NCBI GenBank assembly: GCA_910577115.1
Contig: CAJTMC010000037.1
Span: 1-40,839, forward strand
DNA from: an uncultured Lachnospiraceae bacterium
GTDB taxonomy: Bacteria > Bacillota > Clostridia > Lachnospirales > Lachnospiraceae
DNA length: 40,839 nucleotides
Direction: 5' to 3'
This document shows, one piece after another, positions 15,801 through 23,400 of the stretch (positions are counted from its first letter, which is position 1; the number at the start of each line of letters is the position of its first letter). The notes beneath the pieces were generated by a model. It ran no database searches. It was not told the origin of the DNA and worked only from the letters and a program-made list of their open reading frames with translations. A program made the translations under genes and the position numbers.

Positions 15801-18800
15801 GAAAAAACGGGAACAACGGTTGTGACAATTTTTGCTGACGGTGTAGAAAAGAGCATTATTGTCACTGTCACAGCGCAGGTGGCCGGTATCGAACTGGATA
15901 CTTCCAACAAGAAGATGTGGGTAGGTGATACCTTAGACGTGGAGGTGTATACCCTGCCAATCGGTTCGGGGGATGCGACGCATCGGATAACATTTACATC
16001 TTCCGATCCAAGTGTACTTTATGTAAAGCAGCTTTCGGCGACTACGGCAAGAATTACCGCAATGGGCTCCGGAACGGCGACGCTGCACGCGTCCTTGAAC
16101 GGAACTACGCATGTGACCAATATGTCCGTTACCGTTACTGGTATGTTTTCTTTAGCGGAAAAGAAAGAAAAAATCGCGCAGGCAGGAATCGGCAGTTATA
16201 TTGAGAACATTGACAGGACGCTGGAATATTGTGAGCTTCCCGAGGGCTGGGCTTGGGATGACGGTTCTGTCAGCCTTTCTGCAAATGATGACATAACGAT
16301 CCAGTATTATGGCGCTACTTATACGCAGGAAGGGTATGAATCCTTTTCTGCGAGACTTCCGGTTGCAGTAACGCGGATTACGGGCATCAACATTGAAGGC
16401 AGAAATCTCGTTAACAGAGGAAAGGAAGAAACATATCAGGTTACTTACGATTATGTAGGACGCGACATAACATGGGAGGAAATTGACAAGAGACTCAGCG
16501 TAAATTGTGTCAAGGTTTCAAATGGGGATATCGCGGAGGTAACCTCCGTAGATAAGAAAAAGATTGTCATTACGACAAAGGAGGAATCGGAAGGCGGCAT
16601 AGCAGAGTTTCGCTTTACGCTGTCCATTGATAACGGAACGATTGAAGGAAGTGATATGCTCGTCAAGACATTCAGCGTTACCGTACCCTTAGAGGACTGC
16701 GTGGATAACATTGTTTTAAAGCCTGTAAAGACCGACGGACAGACATTTACGTTTTCATCGGAAAATAAACTGATGGAGCTGGATGTCAATGAGGTCAGGA
16801 AAGCAGACGGAAAATACCCCGTATCCATTGTGCTTGAGGCGACTATAAACGGGGTACCGGCAAAAAATATTAGCTATAGCTGGCAGTCAGATAATGAAGC
16901 GGTTGCGTCGTTTGCAAAAGATAAAGATGGAAAACCTGTTACGGATAAAAGCGGAAATGTGGTGCTTACCATAAAAAATACCGGTTTTGTGCAGATAACG
17001 GCCACGGCGGACGATCCCGGAGCATTTGTGGGGACAATGACGATTCATATCATGGACTATGAGCCTGTGCTTGAAACGCCGGTTGTCACAGTCAATAAGA
17101 ACAGTACCGTCGGGGCAGGAATTATTCTTCAGGAGCAGAATGGAAATTCTATCAGGAGAGTAAGAGTACTGGAAGGTTCAGAGGAATCGTGGGCAGAATC
17201 GCAGAACTTTGCGGTAAATACGCCGGATAGCGGAAGAGCGTTATTGACGATTAAGGACAATGCGCCGGTGAAAGGAAACAGTAAAAAGACGACGGCAAGC
17301 TGTATGCTCGAAGTAGAAACAACAAAAGGAGGACGTTACCAGTATCCTTTAACGGTCATTACTGAGGTAACGGTGCCCAAAGTAACCGTTAAGCTAAAGA
17401 CAAAGGCGAACCTGTTTTACAATAATGCAGAAGCAGTTTATACCATCTCAAGTAACTGTGAGATTGAGTCAGTTAAGGTTAAGGCTCCTGAGAACGGAAA
17501 AGGATTTTACTTAAAGAAATACGATAAAGCCAATAAGACGATCACATTATATCCAAAGGGAACGCTTGACAGTGCAACGGTAGGTTTATTTACGACTTCA
17601 GCGACGCTGCAGATTAAATGTGCCGGATACGATACACAGGAGATTGCTGTCAAAGTAGGAACCGAAAATAAAAAGCCAAAGCTGAGCATAACAGACTTTA
17701 CGGTATGCCCGGGTATGTCATCAGGCATTGTCAATGTGGCAGATGCGAAAACCAAGGAAAGAGTCTCAATTACGGATCTGACCATGTCAAAGCCTGTTGC
17801 CGGATTAGCTATGCCTACTATGGACGGAAACGGCGGTATCAAAATGTTCTACAACGGAAGTAAGAGTGCATCTTATACCGTTTCGGTAAGAAGCAAGGAA
17901 TGGACACAGGCCGTTGACGTAAAAGGTAAAATTGTATATGTAAAATCGCCGGATAAGCTGCCACTTGTTTTGGGAAGTAAGCAGTTAACGCTAAATATGA
18001 TGACAAATACCACAGATAACGGGGTTATCAGCATACCTGTTTCCGTTGGCGGAATTGATATTCCGATTGCAGATCTTGAGTGCGGCGGAACGGCAAAGAC
18101 ATTAATTGATAGCGGAGTTCTTTTGTATAAGTTTGATGCAAAGGCAAAGAATATTAGTCTTGGACTGCCCAAAAACAGGAAAAATGCTCTTAAGGCAGGA
18201 AATTATAAGCTGGATCTGACTGCGTCTGTCGCAATCGGAGGAAGCATGCAAAAGGTAAAGAAAGCGACGCTTGTCATTAAGATTACAGAGGAAAAGGCGG
18301 CAAAAGTAACAATGGCATCGCCGAAAGGAAAGATAAACCTGATTGAGAGGGATACGACATCAATTGTATACACACCAAAGGTATCCGGAATTGAATCTGC
18401 TGTGAAATCAGCTGTTGTGACAGGTGACAATAAAGCATATTTTACGGCGGCTCTCAACGAAGAAAAGAAGGTGGAAGTAAAAGCAAGACCCAATGTAGGA
18501 ATGTCAAGTAAATCAACTTATAACGTGACGATTACGTCTACATTGGAAAATGGCTGCAAAATTAATACGGTCGTTAAAATCAAACCGGTCAATAAAACAC
18601 CTAAGATTGTATTAAACCCGGAAAAAGGCAGTCTCTACAGGACGAATTCGAACAAGTATGTTGCTTTAGTGTCCTTTAAGGACAGCAGTCTTGGTACAGA
18701 TAGTATTGCAAGTGTTACGCTTGACACAAGCAGTGCAGCCGCAAAGAATTTTTCACTGACAAATGATTTAAGTAAAAACGGTACAATAGGTTTTTCTTTG

Positions 18801-18920
18801 GCAGGTGACAGAACGAAAATGAAACAAGGCACCTATAAATTGAAGTGTCAGGTTCTTTTCAAGAACGCAGATGCGCAGATAAAACCGACAGTCATAAATG
18901 TGACAATAACCGTAAAATAA
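12891..18920 (+). CDS. Giant secreted Ig-like (Big) domain protein, 2009 aa, no cell-wall anchor
   Basis: The start is fixed by AAAGGAGG nine bases upstream. A signal peptide at 1-30 (cut after NVNA) is followed by an acidic Glu/Thr/Ser-rich stretch at about 33-160, with an 18-base tandem repeat encoding ETLSET. The remainder is a long series of beta-sandwich-like modules. At least two resemble bacterial Ig-like group 2 domains. One is at about 905-993. The other, at about 996-1083, starts VAGIELDTSNKKMWVGDTL and has the typical SSDPSVLYV and GSGTATLHA strands. Further similar units reach the C-terminus (VINVTITVK). There is no LPXTG/TPXTG signal, membrane helix, SLH or choline-binding repeat at the end, so retention must be non-covalent or it is released. 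It has its own promoter and terminator and lies between two sortase units. Confidence 0.85.
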   Translation: MKAPKLRKKLLAGILCASMLLQTVPMNVNADEGDKTVQATESIEVQTDEEAEEKETKSERENIPEETEKSTNSDTQFPIESETEEDETQTQSAAEPETETLSETETLSETQPETTVQTETSDIALTETETPEETGSEDATELQTEEETVLADDDDKDITDYTTLVMATENAYYYYGNTLYIIAKLSNCDISKADLTFYIDGKACGEDAEEPFGKIYKDDSQEGYYVIILKKGDLKNTPSNSHNLSLSLTKETADGGIRELVKREAVFTTIEQEIFLEKTPYYMGVSDDSVEVTIFDTADDIAQIALSNNGETVAAPTEDSEPVKDSIKTDPRYTGICSEYEFPKEILNGTNVLLHKSVWTLTNLKNAIDLGSYNLNLIFDNGETMDISGAVSITADAVVTNCTVAVDYDNTSPYAYLFIQGSGFNPSRVTYAFRAGSASGTALRSTIVSYKEVMSGYIVKFRKTGNWPQAGEDIYVSLKGNNIWFSKSEFTSTVKSGIYYAAYNPVIKAIEAGVADDLTGKRIQFSIVKSSDDANVNPATTSSLTDSLIYLTPKNPLTAGMHYVKLVVDGDTENPYTSMEFNVDEKALNISRWDAPKVISKNAERHYFYYYYEEAGITSSDLSAKITDENGVTRDASSVSASEWLREDAGKGTCIKVVIPTQKLDIGKYKVEIFKTIEGVTSSIDSYDFELVASKNNKFVLDEYSISWINDDAMQVYIRTPNCSEEDDFDIKLTETSGKEVSDLSTVVTNRYSDSIYLEVTGLKRTKAFRDYYVLLTHKNKDYQDLGYPFKMSNMTESYYTDKEKGELKTIAFNRGMPIKVTANNRVVGINLQFMTLPATVNLYAPNDTDVKASLTITAATEDDFYYFTKEFFDSLPNKDTLYDMVISDADGWGRTYPGVTIGYREEIVENDFRVAISTDMLFLGVEGEDTAVITVTGNTQNPNFEVADESILTVTADEEDPNQAVVKAAEKTGTTVVTIFADGVEKSIIVTVTAQVAGIELDTSNKKMWVGDTLDVEVYTLPIGSGDATHRITFTSSDPSVLYVKQLSATTARITAMGSGTATLHASLNGTTHVTNMSVTVTGMFSLAEKKEKIAQAGIGSYIENIDRTLEYCELPEGWAWDDGSVSLSANDDITIQYYGATYTQEGYESFSARLPVAVTRITGINIEGRNLVNRGKEETYQVTYDYVGRDITWEEIDKRLSVNCVKVSNGDIAEVTSVDKKKIVITTKEESEGGIAEFRFTLSIDNGTIEGSDMLVKTFSVTVPLEDCVDNIVLKPVKTDGQTFTFSSENKLMELDVNEVRKADGKYPVSIVLEATINGVPAKNISYSWQSDNEAVASFAKDKDGKPVTDKSGNVVLTIKNTGFVQITATADDPGAFVGTMTIHIMDYEPVLETPVVTVNKNSTVGAGIILQEQNGNSIRRVRVLEGSEESWAESQNFAVNTPDSGRALLTIKDNAPVKGNSKKTTASCMLEVETTKGGRYQYPLTVITEVTVPKVTVKLKTKANLFYNNAEAVYTISSNCEIESVKVKAPENGKGFYLKKYDKANKTITLYPKGTLDSATVGLFTTSATLQIKCAGYDTQEIAVKVGTENKKPKLSITDFTVCPGMSSGIVNVADAKTKERVSITDLTMSKPVAGLAMPTMDGNGGIKMFYNGSKSASYTVSVRSKEWTQAVDVKGKIVYVKSPDKLPLVLGSKQLTLNMMTNTTDNGVISIPVSVGGIDIPIADLECGGTAKTLIDSGVLLYKFDAKAKNISLGLPKNRKNALKAGNYKLDLTASVAIGGSMQKVKKATLVIKITEEKAAKVTMASPKGKINLIERDTTSIVYTPKVSGIESAVKSAVVTGDNKAYFTAALNEEKKVEVKARPNVGMSSKSTYNVTITSTLENGCKINTVVKIKPVNKTPKIVLNPEKGSLYRTNSNKYVALVSFKDSSLGTDSIASVTLDTSSAAAKNFSLTNDLSKNGTIGFSLAGDRTKMKQGTYKLKCQVLFKNADAQIKPTVINVTITVK

Positions 18921-18924
18921 AGGG

Positions 18925-18957
18925 CAAACGCAGGCAAAACAGCCTGCGTTTGTTTAC
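18925..18957 (+). terminator. Rho-independent terminator of the giant protein gene
   Basis: A perfect 11-bp stem (18925-18935 with 18942-18952) has a 6-base loop followed by TTT. It starts four bases after the stop codon. Its 3' side runs into a TTTACATAATG element at 18953-18963. Confidence 0.88.
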
Positions 18958-19014
18958 ATAATGTCTTAAAGGAAGAAAAAATAGACAAAAATGTGCAGAA
19001 AATTACAAAAACAC

Positions 19015-19042
19015 TTGAAATTAACAGAAAATATAGTACAAT
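19015..19042 (+). promoter_or_regulatory. Promoter of the second sortase/LRR operon
   Basis: TTGAAA at 19015-19020, a 16-base spacer and TACAAT at 19037-19042. TTTACATAA-type elements lie upstream (18953-18961) and, inverted, downstream (19052-19060 and 19078-19086). The leader is about 125 bases and contains TGGATAGAA twice (19141-19149, 19153-19161). Confidence 0.6.
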
Positions 19043-19171
19043 AATAGTATATATGTAAACTAATTAAGATTAAAAGTTTATGTAAATACATTGAATGCAG
19101 CAATTCAGACAATTCTGATGTGCACGCTGTAATGTATGGCTGGATAGAAGCTTGGATAGAAAGGGAGAAAA

Positions 19172-20377
19172 ATGACAGAGTTACAATGGACCATTGAGGG
19201 AAGGCGCTTTCGAAGTCCGGAGGAGTATCAGGCGGCGCTGCGGGATAAAAATCTCATTGATTCCATTACCGGTAATCTTGATTTGGAGAATCCAAAAGAT
19301 GTTGAAACGTTGTACATGGAATTAAAAAAGGGAAAATATGAATTTGAATCCATAGTCGGCAGGCAGTTTGATGACAATATCTACGAGCTATATAAGCGTA
19401 TGGAGCAGGAGAAGGCGCAGAAAGCGGAAAAGAAAAGACTGCATAAGGAAAAGAGAAAGCAGGAAATCGAAAATGTAAAGAACATGCTCACACGAAAGCG
19501 GAATACACCAAAATCAGCTCAGGAGAGAATCCGGCTTGAGGACATGGATAAGGACATGCAGAAGGAAATTCTTTTGATTATGAAGAAACGGGAGCGGAAG
19601 CGAAGGCTGATGATTTGTGCATGTGTGCTTCTGTGTATGGTAAGTTTTGGATATCTGAGTGCATATTGTCAGGCATCCGTCAAAAGTGCAAGAGAATTTG
19701 AGGAGCTGGTGGCATTAAAGGAGGCAGGCGCAAATGCGCAGACGCCCAATTCTAAAGAGGTGAAAATCCACTTTACAGATGGCGATTTGGAGGCCCCGGA
19801 TGTGCTTCCTGAGTATCAGGCAATATTAAATAAGAATCAAAAGCTAATCGGATGGGTCAAAATTGACGATACAATAATTGACTATCCTGTTATGCAGACT
19901 GTCAATAATGAATATTATCTCGATCATAACTTCAATCAGGAGAAGGATAATAACGGATGTATTTTTATGGATTATCAGTGTGATGTCATAAAGGGATGCG
20001 ATAACATCATTTTATATGGACACCATATGAAATCAGGAAAGATGTTCGGCACGCTGAACAAATACAGCAGCCAGTCCTATTATGAGGAACATCCCATTAT
20101 ACAGTTTGACACAATCTATGAAAAGGGCGAATATCAGGTTATGTACGTATTTCGCTCCAAAGTTTACTCGGAGGAGGACGTAAACTTTAAGTATTATCAG
20201 TTTATCAATGCGGTCTCGGAAAAGGAATTTAATTCCTACCTAAATGAGATGGCAGCATTGTCGCTATATGATACGGGGGTAACAGCCGCCTATGGGGACA
20301 AGCTTTTGACACTGTCGACCTGTGATTATCAGGAGAAAAAGGGCAGGTTTGTCGTGGTGGCAAAAAAGATTAAGTAA
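19172..20377 (+). CDS. srtB: Class B sortase with long coiled-coil-like cytoplasmic N-terminus
   Basis: The product has 401 residues. A cytoplasmic part at 1-145 is rich in Lys/Glu helices (EQEKAQKAEKKRLHKEKRKQ), one membrane helix lies at about 146-166 and the extracellular class B sortase domain at about 210-401. Active-site residues are His284 (YGHHM), Cys384 (LSTCDYQ) and Arg392 (KGRFVV). It shares the catalytic-domain layout of the sortase at 7790, but the N-terminal 145 residues are unrelated by eye. The ribosome site is AAAGGGAG. It leads an operon: the gene for the TPSTG-anchored LRR protein starts 27 bases downstream, so that protein is the probable substrate. Confidence 0.92.
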   Translation: MTELQWTIEGRRFRSPEEYQAALRDKNLIDSITGNLDLENPKDVETLYMELKKGKYEFESIVGRQFDDNIYELYKRMEQEKAQKAEKKRLHKEKRKQEIENVKNMLTRKRNTPKSAQERIRLEDMDKDMQKEILLIMKKRERKRRLMICACVLLCMVSFGYLSAYCQASVKSAREFEELVALKEAGANAQTPNSKEVKIHFTDGDLEAPDVLPEYQAILNKNQKLIGWVKIDDTIIDYPVMQTVNNEYYLDHNFNQEKDNNGCIFMDYQCDVIKGCDNIILYGHHMKSGKMFGTLNKYSSQSYYEEHPIIQFDTIYEKGEYQVMYVFRSKVYSEEDVNFKYYQFINAVSEKEFNSYLNEMAALSLYDTGVTAAYGDKLLTLSTCDYQEKKGRFVVVAKKIK

Positions 20378-20404
20378 TTCTATAGGAAAATGGGGAGAAG
20401 CAAC

Positions 20405-23400
20405 ATGAAGAATAACAAAGGGAAAAAGAACTATAAGTTAAGAAGGAGAGTAAAGCGTACGGTAGCTTCTTTAACTATGGTAATGGCTGTCGTTGTTGCG
20501 GCGATACCGGTGGAAAACTACGGTACGATGCAGGCATCAGGTGTTTCTGGTGTCGATTTGAGAGAAAAGGCAGACAAATATCTGTTGGTGAATGGGAGCT
20601 TAAACAGTGATTTAAAGAAGTATGACGCAGAACAGTACGAAAAAGAATATGATAAATCCAATGTAAAGATAGTACAGCATATAGAAGGGGAATCCTTTAT
20701 TGATGCGTATGAGGTTTGGCTCGGCAACAGAAACAGGGCAATGATTGCAAGGAGCGTTTTTGCAAAGGACAGAGACCGATTTGATATTTATGAAACCGAA
20801 TATTATGACTATGTGCAGATGGATGATGCTTATATTACCGCGGTAAATACGGCATTCGCTTCTGAGGAATATAAACTGGAATATAACACATCATCAGTTC
20901 CTTATACAAGCAAGAATGTAAATGTGACAGTGCCCGGCGATACCAGCGGCACAACAACTCCCGGAACCCTGGATGGCGTGACTGTGATTACAATCTCCAC
21001 AGATTCGCCAAAGGCATCGGTTTCTCATAGTGGAACGAATGGTGCGATAACTGATAATGTGGATTATGATGATGAAAGAGATGTCAATACCTATACAAAA
21101 AACAGACAAATAACACTTGACTCTGAGGTTGAGGATATTTTAACAAATTATGCGCCTTCTTCTCTGGAAACATATTTGGATAGAATCAATGCGTATAATA
21201 GGGAGGTTGGAACATATAAGGAAGTCTTCGACAGAATTAGTCAGTATACAGAGTATACGCAGCAGGATGTAGATGAGTGGAATGCTGCGGTTGAAGGGTA
21301 TAATGAGTTAACACAGCCAGACAACACATTTTCAATAACCTATGAGCAGATCAGAAGGAATGAATCGCAGGTTGATGAGAATGAAAACGGACTTCAGGAT
21401 ATTATTGACTATACAATCTGCAGGAGATTAAGCAATTCGAAGGACAGCAGTGATTTAGAGCGATATGAATTAAAGCGGCTGGTCAACGAAAAAAGTGATA
21501 TTGTATACATTCCGGTCAATGTCACCGAATTAGGCCCTATGGGAAGTATCCAGAAAAATGATGATGCCGGATATCTGACAAGCGGCAGCGTGACGATCTG
21601 CGGTATTAAGTCAAATGCGTTTAATCCTTCCGAAAATCATACGACGGAGGACTACGGTCAAATCGGTTCTTTGACAATTCCGGGAACGGTAGAGTTTATC
21701 GGAGAGAGAGCATTCGCAAACTGCCGTTTCATGAAATCTGTGGGAATTACGGATGACAGATGTTATATTTTAGGAGACGAAGCATTTTCCGGATGTGTAC
21801 ACCTTGAGTCCGTACAGTTTACAAGTAATGATTCCAAACTGGAAGTAATCGGCGGCATGGCATTTTATAATACGCTGTTGACCAGTATTGAATTTCCGGA
21901 ATATGTACACGTAATAGGTGCAGGCTGTCTGTATTTTTCGGACATTTCAAGCGTGACGATGAACGGACGCAGAAATGAGACATTGACGATTGAGCCGTAT
22001 GCATTTTTCGGCTGTGAGAGTTTAAGCTCTGTTACATTTACAAGTGAGAACACGAATTTCAAGATTGGGGAAGGGGCGTTTGCATTGACAGCAAGTCAGG
22101 GCGGCGGAGCGCTTGAAAATTTTGTATTCCCAACTTATATGAACCAGATTGTTTATGAGAACAACAATCCTGACTTGTTGGACTGCGATTATATTCTTGC
22201 AGGAAGGGAGGATCTCAAAACAGTTACATTCCCCGGCAGACTTGGAAACGGTGCGTCCGGAATGATACCGGACAATACACTGGCAGGCTGTACGGCGTTG
22301 GAGTATGTAGTATTCCCTGAAGGGGCATATGATGCCGACTTCGTTCCGGGCGAGCTGTTTAAAGATGTCATGAACGAGGAATTCTATGTAAGAGGTCCGG
22401 AACATGGCGCAAGCAGGGATATCAAAGCGACACCAAGACAACGTACATGGAGGGCAGTGCCCGGATATAAGCTGCCAAGCGGTGAAGACGGCGTGATTCC
22501 GTATATGTTTACGGACAGCGACGGCGTGGAACATATCGAAATCGGCGTAGGACAGGACAACAAAGATGACTATATTGCAACCATTGACATTATTGATGAT
22601 TCCACAGCACGTTTGTCAGGTTATGAGGAGAACAATCCAAGCGAGTTTGGCACCATTGCGGTAGAGATTCCGGCTAAGGTTGGTAAGTATACGATTACAG
22701 AGATTGCGGATAACTGCTTTGGTGATGATGTAAAGGATAAAATTTATAAGGTAATCATTACAGATGGTACGGTACAGAAGATTAACGCAAGCGCGTTTGA
22801 AAACTGCAAAAAGCTGCAGTGGGTAGAGCTTGGCGATTCTGTTTCCTTCATCGGAGAAAATGCATTTGCAGGTTGTACCAGTCTGGAAAATGTTGTATTT
22901 AGTCAAACAAAGACGGGACTATATGGAGATGATGATACCTATTGGACAGAGGCGTTAACAATTGAAGAGAATGCGTTTAAGACCGGATCGCAGTACCTGA
23001 CTTTTCATGGAGCAGTTCATCCTTCATATGCACCTTACCGCCTTGCAATGAGCGAAGAAAGTCAAGCGATGACAGGATCAAGTCTTCAGATTTGCTATAA
23101 AACGGATGCACCGACCAATTTAACAATCCTTAGAGACAGAGAGACAGGCGAGAGTACACTGGTTGACTATCCGCATTATGAGGAGATTGACACGATCAAT
23201 GAAGCGCTTGTGTATAAGTGGGGCGACGCTCAGGTTGGATACAGTCTTACACGTAAATTTGAGGAGTGGGAAGGTCTCATATCTGACACGAATTATGTAG
23301 GCGATCCATATAAGTCCAGCGACAATGGTAATTTCAACGAAAAGGATATGATACTCTACACACTGTTTATGACAATACCAAAGGGTGTTGACAGCATTGA

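Noticed and set aside
18958..19171. A c-di-GMP or other riboswitch before the second sortase operon
   Set aside because: The leader has only short stems such as TCAGA-CAAT-TCTGA and none of the conserved core motifs I know for c-di-GMP-I or other common classes.
22022..22534. Minus-strand frame of 170 codons
   Set aside because: It is a shadow of the LRR protein gene; its composition (many Cys, His, Arg) is that of reverse-complemented coding sequence.
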